Source: JBBQVZ01 sp963695975 (GTDB lineage Bacteria; Actinomycetota; UBA4738; HRBIN12). From it: 64,000 nucleotides of DNA. The stretch is from NCBI GenBank assembly GCA_963695975.1, contig CAVOIB010000002.1:620001-684000 (forward strand), given 5' to 3'. The number at the start of each line of letters is the position of its first letter. The first letter of the stretch is position 1. A model generated the notes under the pieces. It did no database searches, had not been told where the DNA came from, and saw only the letters and a list, made by a program, of their open reading frames with translations. Of the stretch, positions 8,359-18,435 are shown one piece after another. A program made the translations under genes and the position numbers.

Positions 8359-9913
8359 CGGCAACGTAGGCGATATAGACCCAGGCAACGACATCAGGAT
8401 CTTCGACACGACCCTGCGGGACGGGGAGCAGGCTCCCGGGATCGCGCTCACGCGGGCGGAGAAGGTCGAGATCGCCGAGCAGCTCGCCCGGTTGAACGTC
8501 GACATCCTGGAGGCCGGGTTCCCGGTCTCTTCCGACGGGGAGTTCGATGCGGTCTCCGAGATCGCGTCCAGCGTGAAGGGCCCGGTGATCGCGGCGCTCG
8601 CGCGGACGACCGAGGGAGATATCCGCCGCGCGGCGGAAGCATTGAAGGGCGCCGAACGGTGGCGGATCCATACGTTCATCTCGACGAGCCAGATCCACAT
8701 GCAGGACATGCTCCGCATGTCGCACCAACAGGTGCTGGACGCGATCCGGGACAACGTCAAGCTCGCGGTCGGCTACACGGAGGACGTGGAGTTCAGCGCG
8801 CAGGACGCGACGCGGACCGAGCTCGACTTCCTGCTGGAGTGCTTCAGGGTCGCGGTCGATTGCGGCGCAACGACGATCAACGTTCCGGACACGGTGGGGT
8901 ACGCAACGCCGACCGAGTTCGGGGAGTTGGTGCGGATCGTTCGCGAGGCTGCGCCCGACCACGTCGTGATATCGACGCACTGCCACAACGACCTCGGCTT
9001 GGCCGTGGCGAACTCGCTCGCGGGGATCGAGAACGGCGCGCGTCAGGTGGAGGTCGCGGTGAACGGGATCGGCGAGCGCGCGGGGAACTGCTCGCTCGAG
9101 GAGATCGCGATGATCGTACGCACGCGCGGACAGGCGCTCGGGGTGCGACACGACCTGAACATCAAGGAGATCGTGCGCACCTCGCGCCTCGTGTCTATGA
9201 CTACCGGCTACGGCGTCCAGCCGAACAAGGCGGTGGTCGGCGCCAGCGCGTTCGCGCACGAGAGCGGCATCCATCAGCACGGGGTGCTGAGCAACGCCGC
9301 CACCTACGAGATCATGGATCCGCTCGAGATCGGCTTGGAAGGCAACCGCCTGGTCCTCGGCAAACATAGCGGGAGGCACGCGTTCGTCGACGCGCTGGAC
9401 AAGCTGGGGCTCGCTGTTGACCCCGAACACGTGGACCGTGCGTTCGCACGGTTCAAGGACCTGGCCGACCGCAAGATCCAGATCACCGATCAGGACCTGG
9501 AGGCCATCGTTGGCGAGGAGCGCGGCGCCACAGAGGAGGGCCTTCTCGTGCTCGAATCGCTCCAGGTGGGCGGGGGAACTCATCTCTCGCCGAGCGCGAC
9601 GGTCCGGCTCCGCCGGGGCGAGGAACTGATCGAGGAGTCGGCGTTCGGCGACGGCATGATCGACGCCGCGTGCGGGGCGATCCAGCGCGCCGCCGGTGTG
9701 GACGCTCGGCTCATCATGTTCAACGTCTCGTCGGTGACCGGCGGCTCCGACGCGCTCGGCGATGTGGTCGTCCAGCTCGACGTCGACGGCCGGCGCGTGA
9801 CGGGTCGCGGTGTGTCGGTCGACGTGGTGGAGGCGAGCGCGCGCGCGTACCTCGCCGCGATCAACCGAGCTCTGCAGGTCTCGTCCGGCCGTGACGACGA
9901 GGTCCGTCCGTGA
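8351..9913 (+). CDS. leuA: 2-isopropylmalate synthase
   Basis: The 520-aa enzyme condenses acetyl-CoA with 2-oxoisovalerate, the first step of leucine synthesis. The HMGL-like TIM barrel carries FDTTLRDGEQAPG near the N-terminus and the metal-binding STHCHNDLG motif. The C-terminal ~140 residues form the LeuA allosteric domain (THLSPSATVRLRR...GDVVVQLDVDGR) for leucine feedback. The linker contains HESGIHQHGVL typical of bacterial LeuA. The start lies inside ilvC (8-bp overlap), and the stop overlaps the leuB GTG. It is distinct from the downstream CimA in length and motif. Confidence 0.93.
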   Translation: MTDGNVGDIDPGNDIRIFDTTLRDGEQAPGIALTRAEKVEIAEQLARLNVDILEAGFPVSSDGEFDAVSEIASSVKGPVIAALARTTEGDIRRAAEALKGAERWRIHTFISTSQIHMQDMLRMSHQQVLDAIRDNVKLAVGYTEDVEFSAQDATRTELDFLLECFRVAVDCGATTINVPDTVGYATPTEFGELVRIVREAAPDHVVISTHCHNDLGLAVANSLAGIENGARQVEVAVNGIGERAGNCSLEEIAMIVRTRGQALGVRHDLNIKEIVRTSRLVSMTTGYGVQPNKAVVGASAFAHESGIHQHGVLSNAATYEIMDPLEIGLEGNRLVLGKHSGRHAFVDALDKLGLAVDPEHVDRAFARFKDLADRKIQITDQDLEAIVGEERGATEEGLLVLESLQVGGGTHLSPSATVRLRRGEELIEESAFGDGMIDAACGAIQRAAGVDARLIMFNVSSVTGGSDALGDVVVQLDVDGRRVTGRGVSVDVVEASARAYLAAINRALQVSSGRDDEVRP

Positions 9914-10965
9914 CATACAGGATCGGGGTCATCCCCGGCGACGGGACCGGCCCCGAGGTCGTTCGCGAAGGGCTGAAGGTGCTCGACGCCGTCAAGGGCG
10001 TGGAGGGCTTCGACGTCGAGCTGGTCGAGTTCGACCTGGGCGGCGAGCGCTACCTGCGGACGGGGGACACGCTCCCCGACGACGAGCTCGCCCGGCTCCG
10101 TGAGATGCACGCCCTATTGCTGGGCGCCGTGGGGCATCCGGACGTCAGGCCGGGGATCCTGGAGCGGGAGCTGTTGCTGCGCGCACGGTTCGAGCTTGAC
10201 CAGTACGTGAACCTCCGGCCGGTGATCCGCTACCCGGGCGTCGAGACGCTCGTGCCGTCACACACGGAGGACGACGTGAACATGGTGGTCGTCCGCGAGA
10301 ACAGTGAGGGCCTCTACAGCGGGGCGGGCGGGTTCCACCGCAAGGGCACTCCCCATGAGGTCGCCGTGCAGGAGTCGATCAACACCCGCCACGGCGTGGA
10401 GCGGATCGTCCGCTACGCGTTCGAACTCGCGATGCGCCCGGAGCGCCGCCGGAAGCTCACGCTCGTTCACAAGACGAACGTACTGACGTTCGCCGGCGAT
10501 CTGTACCAGCGCGTGGTGGACGAGGTCGCCGCTGAATATCCGGAGGTGACGGCCGACTATGCGCACGTCGACGCCGCGTGCATCTACTTCCTGGATCAGC
10601 CGAGCCGGTTCGACGTGATCGTCACCGATAACATCTTCGGGGACATCATCACGGACCTCGGAGCGATGATCCAGGGCGGCATGGGGGTCGCGGCCGGCGG
10701 CAACATCAACCCCGACGGCGTGAGCATGTTCGAGCCGATCGGCGGAACGGCGCCCGACCACGCCGGGAAGGCCACGATCAACCCGCTCGCGGCGATCGGC
10801 GCTGTTCGGCTGCTGCTGCTGCAGCTCGGCGAGGCGAATGCCGCCGGGCGCATCGACACGGGCATCCGGTTCGCGGCGTCGAAGATGTCGTCGATGCGGG
10901 CCGGTGAGATGGGGTACTCGACCCCGGAGGTCGGCGATCTCGTGGTGGAGGGAGCGACGGGATGA
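9910..10965 (+). CDS. leuB: 3-isopropylmalate dehydrogenase
   Basis: The 351-aa beta-decarboxylating dehydrogenase has the N-terminal GVIPGDGTGPEV motif and the family signature around DNIFGDIITDLGAMIQGG (substrate/Mg site), with substrate arginines in the LLRARFELDQYVNLRP region. It starts with GTG overlapping the leuA stop and ends overlapping the cimA ATG. It oxidises 3-isopropylmalate in leucine synthesis; placed between leuA and cimA it probably also handles beta-methylmalate in the citramalate route to isoleucine. Tartrate or isocitrate dehydrogenase paralogues share the fold, but the operon supports LeuB. Confidence 0.92.
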   Translation: MTYRIGVIPGDGTGPEVVREGLKVLDAVKGVEGFDVELVEFDLGGERYLRTGDTLPDDELARLREMHALLLGAVGHPDVRPGILERELLLRARFELDQYVNLRPVIRYPGVETLVPSHTEDDVNMVVVRENSEGLYSGAGGFHRKGTPHEVAVQESINTRHGVERIVRYAFELAMRPERRRKLTLVHKTNVLTFAGDLYQRVVDEVAAEYPEVTADYAHVDAACIYFLDQPSRFDVIVTDNIFGDIITDLGAMIQGGMGVAAGGNINPDGVSMFEPIGGTAPDHAGKATINPLAAIGAVRLLLLQLGEANAAGRIDTGIRFAASKMSSMRAGEMGYSTPEVGDLVVEGATG

Positions 10966-12536
10966 AGGTCGAGCTCTACGACACCACGCTCCGCGACGGC
11001 GCCCAGGGCACGGGCCTGTCGTACTCGATCGAGGACCGCCTGCGGATCCTCCACAAGATCGACCAGCTCGGTGTGCCGTACATCGAGGGCGGCTGGCCGG
11101 GCGCGAACCCGCGCGATACCGAGTTCTTCAAGCTCGCCACGAAGGAGACCCTGCAACACGCGGCGCTGACCTCGTTCGGGATGACGCGCAAGGCAGGTGA
11201 GCGCGCCGAGGACAGCGCGGTGCTCCGCGAGCTGCTCGACACCGGGACGGAGGTCGTCTGCCTGGTCGGCAAGTCCTGGGACCTGCACGTGACCGAGGCC
11301 CTCCGCACGGATCTCGACGAGGGCGTCGCCATGGTGCGGGACTCGATCGCGTTCCTCCGTGCGCAGGGCAGGCGGGTGTTCTTCGACGCGGAGCACTTCT
11401 TCGACGGCTACCGGAGCGATCCGGCGTTCGCGATGCGAGTGATCGAGGCGGCACAGGAAGCCGGTGCCGAGCGGCTGGTCCTGTGCGACACGAACGGCGG
11501 CATGCTGCCGTTCGACGTGGCGCGGATCGTGGACGAGGTCGGCACGAGCGTCGAGACCCCACTCGGGATCCACGTGCACAACGATGCGGGGTGCGCGGTG
11601 GCCAACTCGCTCATCGCGGTGGAACACGGGGCCTTCCAGGTCCAAGGCGTGGTGAACGGCTACGGGGAGCGGACCGGCAACGCCGACCTGATCCCGGTCG
11701 CGGCGAACCTCGTGCTCAAGATGGGCGCGGACTGCCTTCCCGAGGGCGCTGTCGAGAGACTCACGGAGGTCGCGCACTACGTCGCCGAGGTGGCGAACGT
11801 GGCGCCCGACTCACACCAGCCCTACGCCGGGCGCTACGCGTTCACGCACAAGGCCGGGCTCCACGCCAGCGGCCTGGCGCGCCTGGAGGAGGCCTACGAA
11901 CACGTGCCGCCGTCATCGGTCGGGAATCGCCGCGGCGTGGTGGCGAGCGACCTGGGCGGGGCGGCCACCCTCCAGATGAAGGCCGACGAGTTCGGCATCG
12001 AGGTGGCAGTTACCACGATCCCGGCGATCCTCACGGAGCTGAAGGAGCGCGAGTCCCGCGGCTACACGTTCGAGGTGGCCGACGCGTCGCTCGAGCTCCT
12101 GATGCGTCACGCGAGCGGGTGGCGGCAGCCGTTCTTCCGGATCGAGAGCTTCCGCGTGCATGTCGAGCAGCGTATGGACGATCAGGAAGAGGCGCTCGCC
12201 GAGGCCACCGTGAAGGTCATCACGAAGGGCACCCGTCACGTGGAGAGCGCCGAGGGTCACGGACCGGTGGGCGCGTTGGACAACGCTCTCCGCAAGGCGC
12301 TTTCGAACGAGTACCCAGCGCTCGACGACATGACGCTCGAGGACTACCGCGTCCGCGTGCTCGACGAGACCGTCGGCACGGGCGCGACGGTACGCGTGCT
12401 GATCGACACCTCGAACGGCGAGCGCGAATGGACCACCGTCGGGGTGTCGGAGAACATCATCGAGGCGTCCTGGGAGGCGCTGGTCGACGCGTACCTCTAC
12501 GGTCTCCTCCATCCTCGGGAGGACATCGAGGCGTGA
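10962..12536 (+). CDS. cimA: (R)-citramalate synthase
   Basis: The 524-aa HMGL-family enzyme condenses pyruvate with acetyl-CoA to citramalate, giving 2-oxobutyrate without threonine. Key features are YDTTLRDGAQGTGLSYS at the N-terminus, HVHNDAGCAVANS (metal histidines), NGYGERTGNADL, and HKAGLHASGL, all of the CimA/LeuA-like subgroup rather than LeuA proper. A C-terminal LeuA-type regulatory domain (~390-515) should bind isoleucine. It is the last gene of the operon; the stop at 12536 is only 17 bp from the convergent dacB-like stop. Confidence 0.92.
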   Translation: MKVELYDTTLRDGAQGTGLSYSIEDRLRILHKIDQLGVPYIEGGWPGANPRDTEFFKLATKETLQHAALTSFGMTRKAGERAEDSAVLRELLDTGTEVVCLVGKSWDLHVTEALRTDLDEGVAMVRDSIAFLRAQGRRVFFDAEHFFDGYRSDPAFAMRVIEAAQEAGAERLVLCDTNGGMLPFDVARIVDEVGTSVETPLGIHVHNDAGCAVANSLIAVEHGAFQVQGVVNGYGERTGNADLIPVAANLVLKMGADCLPEGAVERLTEVAHYVAEVANVAPDSHQPYAGRYAFTHKAGLHASGLARLEEAYEHVPPSSVGNRRGVVASDLGGAATLQMKADEFGIEVAVTTIPAILTELKERESRGYTFEVADASLELLMRHASGWRQPFFRIESFRVHVEQRMDDQEEALAEATVKVITKGTRHVESAEGHGPVGALDNALRKALSNEYPALDDMTLEDYRVRVLDETVGTGATVRVLIDTSNGEREWTTVGVSENIIEASWEALVDAYLYGLLHPREDIEA

Positions 12537-12553
12537 GTTTCGCGACTCGCCGC

Positions 12554-13777
12554 TCAGACGGGCGGGGAGGCTCGGCGGCTCGCCCACCGGACGATCGCAT
12601 CCTCGATCTGGACCGCCTCGTCCTTGGTCATCCCCCGTGAGACGATCGAGAACTCGACCCAGTCGCCGATCTTGGCGGACCACACCCAGCCAGACAGGGC
12701 CGAGATCGCGTTCAACGTGCCCGTCTTCGCGCGCACGCGCAGATGGCCGAGCCGTTCCTCCAAGGTTCCCTGACCACCGGTTGGGAGCGCCCGCCGCAGA
12801 TCCTTGGCCCACGGCTGTTCGTCGGCCACCCAGAGGAGCCGCACCATCCCCTGCGCGGTGATGCGATCCGCGTAGGAGAGCCCCGACGAATCGTGGTGCT
12901 CGAACTCCGGGGCTCCGTTCGCGGCGGTGTACGCGTCGATCGCCTCGGCGGCTTGGGCGATCGACCCGGTGCCTGAGGTCTCGGCGCCCAGGAGCTTCCC
13001 CAGCACTTCCGCATCGAAGTTGTTCGAGTCCACGTCCATGCGACGGACGATGTCGATCACTGGAGCGGAATCGACCGTCGCGATCCTCACGAGTTCCGAA
13101 CCTGGCGAGCCCATCGCGGGATCGCCGTCGACGGCGACCCCCCGGCGACGGAGGCTCTTCGTCAGATACGCGGCGGCGCGCGCCTCCGGGTCGTCGATGT
13201 GCCGACCCTCCGGACCGACGTTGCCGCGGAACGTCAGCGCCGTCGGGAACGGAACCTCGTCGGCGGTGAAGTAGTCCCTCCATCCCTTCGCCCACCAGTC
13301 GCGTTCGAACGGACCCGTATCGCCGATCACCGAGCCGGTGATCTGGGTGATCCCTGCGTCGACGATGGCCGAGGCGAGCGTGTCCAGGGTCGTGGGCAGA
13401 ACCTCCGGGTCGCCGTGACCCTCGATCCACAGGTCACCCTCGAGCACGCCGCCGACCGGCGGAGCGGCGGCCTTCGCGCGCGTGGCGATCACGTGATCCG
13501 GACCAACCGTCGAGAGCAGAGCCATCGACAGGAGCAGCTTCTCGTTCGATGCGGGGATCCGCCTCACCCAGCCCAGGTGGCGATACCAGAACGCACCGTC
13601 GTCGCCGATCGCGACGGACATCTGCCGGTCGCCGACGAGTGCATCGATCCGTTGCTGCCAGTCGGTCGCGGACGTCCGTCGCGCTGGGGGCGCTGCCGGG
13701 GACGCATGCGCGGTCGCGGCCGTAACGGTCAACATCGAACCGACGAGGAGGACGGCGGCGACGAGGCGGGTACGCAT
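12554..13777 (-). CDS. dacB: D-alanyl-D-alanine carboxypeptidase/endopeptidase, peptidase S13 (PBP4 type)
   Basis: The 407-aa exported protein has a signal peptide ending near ATAHA|SPA and all three penicillin-binding motifs: SNEK (S77-K80), SNN (251-253) and KTG (351-353). The arrangement, including the domain inserted between the first two motifs and the DSSGLSYADR segment, is that of S13 DacB. It trims peptidoglycan stem peptides outside the membrane. It is the last gene of a closely spaced minus-strand run, 49 bp after the GGDEF-EAL gene. A TACCAT box lies 9 nt before its ATG, so it could also have a promoter of its own. Confidence 0.88.
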   Translation of the reverse strand: MRTRLVAAVLLVGSMLTVTAATAHASPAAPPARRTSATDWQQRIDALVGDRQMSVAIGDDGAFWYRHLGWVRRIPASNEKLLLSMALLSTVGPDHVIATRAKAAAPPVGGVLEGDLWIEGHGDPEVLPTTLDTLASAIVDAGITQITGSVIGDTGPFERDWWAKGWRDYFTADEVPFPTALTFRGNVGPEGRHIDDPEARAAAYLTKSLRRRGVAVDGDPAMGSPGSELVRIATVDSAPVIDIVRRMDVDSNNFDAEVLGKLLGAETSGTGSIAQAAEAIDAYTAANGAPEFEHHDSSGLSYADRITAQGMVRLLWVADEQPWAKDLRRALPTGGQGTLEERLGHLRVRAKTGTLNAISALSGWVWSAKIGDWVEFSIVSRGMTKDEAVQIEDAIVRWASRRASPPV

Positions 13778-13826
13778 GATCGCTCGATGGTACGAGGTGG
13801 ATCGACGGTCGCCCGGGAGCCGCCCG

Positions 13827-16800
13827 CTAGCGATCGTGAGCGAGCGCCTCAGCCTCGCGCTGCATCTCGGCCCGCTCCTCGAGCAGCGTGTTCAACGCGT
13901 GTGGTTCGAGCGGCCGGGCGAAGAGGAAGCCCTGTCCCAGGTCGCACTTCAGCTCCATCAGGCGTTCGAGCTGATCGGGGCGCTCGATCCCCTCGGCCAC
14001 CGGTGTCAGATTGAGGATGCCCGCGAGCTCGATCACGGCTGCCGTGAGCGCCGAGGACTCCCCGCCCTCGCTCACCTCGTCGATGAAGGACTTGTCGACC
14101 TTCAAGATGTCTACGGGGAACCGTCGCACGTAGTTGAGCGAGGAATACCCGGTTCCGAAGTCATCGATCGCCAGCAGCACACCGAGCTGCTTCAGCTGCT
14201 TCAGCCGCTCGATCGCGAGCTCCATGTCCTGCATGACCATGCTCTCGGTGATCTCCAGGACCAGTGCTGATGGCTGCAACCTTGTCTCGTCGAGGAGATC
14301 CCGGACCTCGTCCACGATCTCCGGTCGCGCCAGCTGACGGGCCGACAGGTTGACGGCCATGTGGAACGGCGGGTCCATCGGGAACCGGTCCTGCAGCTCG
14401 ACCGCGTACCGTGCGGCCTGTTCGAGCACCCACCGGCCGATCGGCACGATCAGCCCCGTCTCCTCGGCGAGCGGGATGAACTCGAGCGGCTGGACCAACC
14501 CGCGCTCCGGATGGACCCAGCGGATCAGCGCCTCGACGCCGTTGATGCGCCCGGTTTCGAGCTCGATCACCGGTTGGTAGTGCAAGACGAACTCCTCGTG
14601 CTCGAGGGCGCGCTGCAGGTCCGCCTTCAACTCGAGGCGGCGGAGCGCCGTGTCGTGCATCTCGGGCTCGAACACCTGGTACCTGCCCTTGCCGCGCTCC
14701 TTGGCCATGTACATCGCCACGTCCGCGTTGCGGAGCAGTTCCTCCGCAGCGTCCTCGCCGGTCCCCGCCGTGCCGTCCGCGACCGCGATGCCGACGCTGG
14801 CTCGGACGAACACCTCCTTGCCCTCGAGCAGGAACGGCTCCTGGAGCATCTGCATGATGCGTTCGGCGACGTCGGCGGCCTGGACTCCGTCGCCGCCATC
14901 CTCGAGCAGGATCGCGAACTCGTCGCCGCCCAAACGCGCGGCGGTATCGGCGGCGCGGAGCGTACCTTTCAAGCGTTCGCCGACCTCCGCTAGCAATCCG
15001 TCGCCCGCGGCGTGGCCGAGCGAGTCGTTGATCGTCTTGAAGTCGTCTAGGTCCATGAACAGCACCGAGATCGGGCGTCGATCACGCTCCTGGCGTTCGA
15101 TCGCGTGCAGGACACGGTCCCGGAAGAGCGCGCGGTTCGCGAGGTTCGTGATCGAATCGTGGAAGGCCTGGCGTTCGAGCTCCGCTTCGAACTGCTTGCG
15201 CTCGGTGATGTCTCGCGTGTTGAGGACGATGCCGCGCACGTTGGGGTCGTGGAGCAGGCTCGTGCGGAGCGTCTCGGTGAACAGGTACGACCCGCTCCGG
15301 TGGCGCAGGCGGAACTCTAGGAGGCTCGTGCTGCCCTCGCCCTCGATCGCAGAGGAGAGGAACGACAGGGCGCGTGTCTTGTCGTCGGGGTGGATCAGAT
15401 CGATGAAGCGGCTCCCCTCCAACTCCTCGGGTTCGAACCCGAGGACGCGAGAGGCCGACGGACTGGCGTAGCGGACCACCGTGTCCGGCTCGATCACCGT
15501 CACGATATCGGAGGAGTTCTTCACCAGCGACGCGAACCGCGCCTCGCTCTGGCGGATCAGCAGGTCCTCGGTGAGCGCAGCGCTCTCCAAGGCGAGCGCG
15601 ACCTGCGACGAGAGGGCCCGGAGGCTGTCGGTGACCGAGAGGCTCATCTCGAGCGGGGTCGCGACCACCATCAGGCCGCGGAACGCATCCCGCATGAAGA
15701 TCGGGGCGACGAGCACCGACCCCTGGTCCTCGGGGGGGAGCGCCAGCGGATCACGCAGGGTGCTCTCGTAGGACCTGACGACGTATGCGTCGCGCTCCAT
15801 AAGCCGTTGTCGCTTCCATTCTTGCAGGACCGAGAACGACAGGTGCAGGCCAAGGACGTCGGCGGTTCCACCTTCGGCCGCCACCACGACCAGTTCGTCG
15901 GGTGCGTCGCCGACGACCTCGCAGAACCGTACCGCCGCATCCGCGCCGGCGAGCGTCCGTGCAGCCTCGATCGCCGCCTGGTGGATCGCATCGCGGTTCG
16001 TCGCCGTGACGAGGGCGAGCCCCGCCTCACGGAGCGCTCGCTCGCGCGCGGCCGACTGCTCCTGTGTCCGAACCAGGCCGGCCATCCTCGCGATCACCAA
16101 GAGGAACAGCACCACGGAGGCGGCGATCACCACGAGCTCGTCGGTGCGTGCGATAGCGGAGGCAGGCGTGTCCGCCAGGCGCGAGAGCAGCATCGCGCCG
16201 GTGATCGGGGCGATCAGCGACACGATCGCCAACACGACAAGCCGGAAACGAGACAGCGCCCGGCGGACCTCGGTCGAGCGTTCGGAGAAGAGCTTCGATG
16301 CAGGATGCAGCGCCGCCGCGCCCAACAACAGGTAGAACGCGGCCCAGCCTCCCTCTAGGTAGCCCGTCTGGTTGTCGTATCCACCGTGCAGTCCGTACCA
16401 GCCGTAGATCGCGTCGGTCACGAACAGCGCCAACACCGCCGCGAGCACCAGATAGAAGGCGCCGCTGCGACGGCCGCCGCCGACCGCCAGACGGATCGCT
16501 CCCGTGATCAGCATCAGGTCGAACAGCGGGTAGCCCATCGATACCAGCTTCTGCAGCGAGGTGAGGGAGGAGTCGTGCGAGTAAGGCGCGATGAGGAACA
16601 CCCACGAGAGGACCCCGACGCCGACCGCGACGATCAGCGAATCGATCATGCTGTCGCGGTCGCGGCCCGGGTTGCGGCGCCGCATCAGAAGGAGCATGCC
16701 CGCGAGCAGGCATGGGTAGACCGAGAGGTAGAACACGTCGCCGATCGACGGGTAGGGAAGCTCCGTGCCGAAGAACCGCTCGTAGTTGTACGTGATCACG

Positions 16801-17015
16801 TCGCCGGCCACGAAGAGGGCCTGGCCGAGCGCGATCAAGATCCACGGCAGCTTGTACTCCACGTGGTTCATGCGAAGCGCGATCAGGATCACGATCGGGG
16901 ATGAGATCGCGATGAGGTTCAGTAGGGCGCCGATGCGCAGTCCCGGCACGGTGAGGAAGGCCACGGTCGTGATCGACCCCAGCAACAGGTACACGAGCCA
17001 CGCTCGTGACTTCAT
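13827..17015 (-). CDS. Membrane sensor with GAF-PAS-GGDEF-EAL (c-di-GMP synthase/phosphodiesterase)
   Basis: Domains of the 1062-aa protein in order: membrane domain with several helices (1-315), GAF (~328-485), PAS (~488-605), GGDEF (~610-790) with intact GGDEF at 696-700, and EAL (~800-1045) with intact E828-A829-L830 and DDFGTGYSSL. Both catalytic signatures are conserved, so it could both make and degrade cyclic di-GMP. The membrane domain is nearly the same as that of the histidine kinase two genes upstream (shared LFVAGDVITYNYERFFGT, PSIGD.FYLSVYP, SWVFL.APY), so both probably sense the same cue. It sits 54 bp downstream of the MFS gene. Confidence 0.92.
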   Translation of the reverse strand: MKSRAWLVYLLLGSITTVAFLTVPGLRIGALLNLIAISSPIVILIALRMNHVEYKLPWILIALGQALFVAGDVITYNYERFFGTELPYPSIGDVFYLSVYPCLLAGMLLLMRRRNPGRDRDSMIDSLIVAVGVGVLSWVFLIAPYSHDSSLTSLQKLVSMGYPLFDLMLITGAIRLAVGGGRRSGAFYLVLAAVLALFVTDAIYGWYGLHGGYDNQTGYLEGGWAAFYLLLGAAALHPASKLFSERSTEVRRALSRFRLVVLAIVSLIAPITGAMLLSRLADTPASAIARTDELVVIAASVVLFLLVIARMAGLVRTQEQSAARERALREAGLALVTATNRDAIHQAAIEAARTLAGADAAVRFCEVVGDAPDELVVVAAEGGTADVLGLHLSFSVLQEWKRQRLMERDAYVVRSYESTLRDPLALPPEDQGSVLVAPIFMRDAFRGLMVVATPLEMSLSVTDSLRALSSQVALALESAALTEDLLIRQSEARFASLVKNSSDIVTVIEPDTVVRYASPSASRVLGFEPEELEGSRFIDLIHPDDKTRALSFLSSAIEGEGSTSLLEFRLRHRSGSYLFTETLRTSLLHDPNVRGIVLNTRDITERKQFEAELERQAFHDSITNLANRALFRDRVLHAIERQERDRRPISVLFMDLDDFKTINDSLGHAAGDGLLAEVGERLKGTLRAADTAARLGGDEFAILLEDGGDGVQAADVAERIMQMLQEPFLLEGKEVFVRASVGIAVADGTAGTGEDAAEELLRNADVAMYMAKERGKGRYQVFEPEMHDTALRRLELKADLQRALEHEEFVLHYQPVIELETGRINGVEALIRWVHPERGLVQPLEFIPLAEETGLIVPIGRWVLEQAARYAVELQDRFPMDPPFHMAVNLSARQLARPEIVDEVRDLLDETRLQPSALVLEITESMVMQDMELAIERLKQLKQLGVLLAIDDFGTGYSSLNYVRRFPVDILKVDKSFIDEVSEGGESSALTAAVIELAGILNLTPVAEGIERPDQLERLMELKCDLGQGFLFARPLEPHALNTLLEERAEMQREAEALAHDR

Positions 17016-17069
17016 GGAGGTTGTATCGTCCCGCTCCCGGCCGACCCTTAGTACGCAGGGAGCCGCGCG

Positions 17070-18377
17070 TTAGACGTCGGCCGTATGGGGGACGTGGGCG
17101 AGGTCCTCGGACCGTTCGACCGAACGCATCCCGGGCAGGAACAAGAACGAGAACGTCACGATGGCCCCCAGGATCCCCGCACCGACGAGCGTGGCTCGCG
17201 CGCCGATGGCACTGGCCACGGGGCCGGTGAGCGCGTATGAGACGGGCAGGAGGCCGATCGACACGAACCAGTCGAGGCTCGATACCCGGCCAAGGAGCTG
17301 ACGCGGGACCAGGCGCTGCTTCGTCGTCGCCCACACGATCGTGCCCGCCGTCTCGAGCGCGTTGAACAGGAAGCACGCGAGCATGGCCTGCCACGGCAGG
17401 TGCGCCAATCCGTAGCCGGCGACCGCGAGCGTGGACAGTGTCCAGGCGACGTACATGAACGTGATGAACTTCCGAGGTGCTCCGCGGTGCCCCATGATCA
17501 AGGCTGCGCCGATCGCGCCGACCCCGCCCATCGCCAGGATGATCCCGAGCGTGAGTGGGTTGCCTCCCCAGTCGGTCTTGACCAACAACGGCAACAGGAC
17601 CTCCTGGGGACCGATGAACAAGAGATAGGCGAACGTCGCCGCGAGAAGGGTGCCCCACAGCCACACACGCGCGCGCACGAAGCGGAACCCTTCACGCACG
17701 TCTTCGAATGCGGTCCCGCTGCCGTCGAGGGGTGCATCGAGCGGGTGCGGACTCATCATCAGCAGCGCGACGATCGAGGCACCGAACGTCGCGGCATCCA
17801 TCAGGAACGCGCCACCGACGCTCCACCCCACGAGGGCCCCGCCGAGGGCGGGGCCGAGCAGGCGCCAGGCGGCCGGCCTGACGAACTGGTCGACCGAGTT
17901 CGCCTGGGTGAGCAGGTCGGATGCGACCAGATCGGGGACGATCGCGTCGAACGCCGGACCGAAGAACGCGGTCCCGCCTCCGTAGATCGCGGCGAGGACC
18001 ATGAGGTGCCAGAGCTCGATGTGCCCCGTCAGCGAGAGCCATCCCATCGCGGCGACCGACAGCCCGCGAACCAGGTCGGCGAGCAGCAGCACCCGGCGTC
18101 GGTCGAAGCGATCGCTCACGACGCCACCAGCCAGCAGGAAGATCACGTGGGGGATGGTCATCGCCAGACCGACGAGCGAAAGGGCGGTCGGCGTGTCCGA
18201 GAGCTCGTACACCTGCCAGGCGAGGGCCACCAGGAAGATGCCGTCGCCGATCAGCGAGATGGTCATGCCCGACCAGAGCAGTCGGAAGTCGCGGTGTCGA
18301 AGCGGTTCGAGGATGACCGGGAGTCGCCGGCGCGACCTGCTCGGCTTCCCCTCTGGATCGGACCTCATCGACCCCAT
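17070..18377 (-). CDS. MFS transporter (MFS_3-type)
   Basis: The 435-aa protein has about 12 hydrophobic segments, motif A as GGVVSDRFDRRRVLLLADLVRG, and the PAFDAIVPDLVASDLLTQANSVDQF segment of EntS-like exporters. The start was set at ATG 18377 because AGAGAGG lies 5 nt upstream; a longer frame would overlap the kinase gene by over 100 bp. It lies between a histidine kinase and a c-di-GMP enzyme on the same strand with gaps of about 55 bp. Substrate unknown. A second copy of this transporter type lies at 2964-4307. Confidence 0.8.
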   Translation of the reverse strand: MGSMRSDPEGKPSRSRRRLPVILEPLRHRDFRLLWSGMTISLIGDGIFLVALAWQVYELSDTPTALSLVGLAMTIPHVIFLLAGGVVSDRFDRRRVLLLADLVRGLSVAAMGWLSLTGHIELWHLMVLAAIYGGGTAFFGPAFDAIVPDLVASDLLTQANSVDQFVRPAAWRLLGPALGGALVGWSVGGAFLMDAATFGASIVALLMMSPHPLDAPLDGSGTAFEDVREGFRFVRARVWLWGTLLAATFAYLLFIGPQEVLLPLLVKTDWGGNPLTLGIILAMGGVGAIGAALIMGHRGAPRKFITFMYVAWTLSTLAVAGYGLAHLPWQAMLACFLFNALETAGTIVWATTKQRLVPRQLLGRVSSLDWFVSIGLLPVSYALTGPVASAIGARATLVGAGILGAIVTFSFLFLPGMRSVERSEDLAHVPHTADV

Positions 18378-18435
18378 CGACCTCTCTGTGTCGGCCGGCG
18401 TCCAGACCGGGCCCTTTCCGACTTCCCCCGAACGA

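Noticed and set aside
8255..9916. 553-aa minus-strand frame over leuA
   Set aside because: His/Arg/Asp-rich antisense frame typical of GC-rich codon bias; leuA motifs decide the plus strand.
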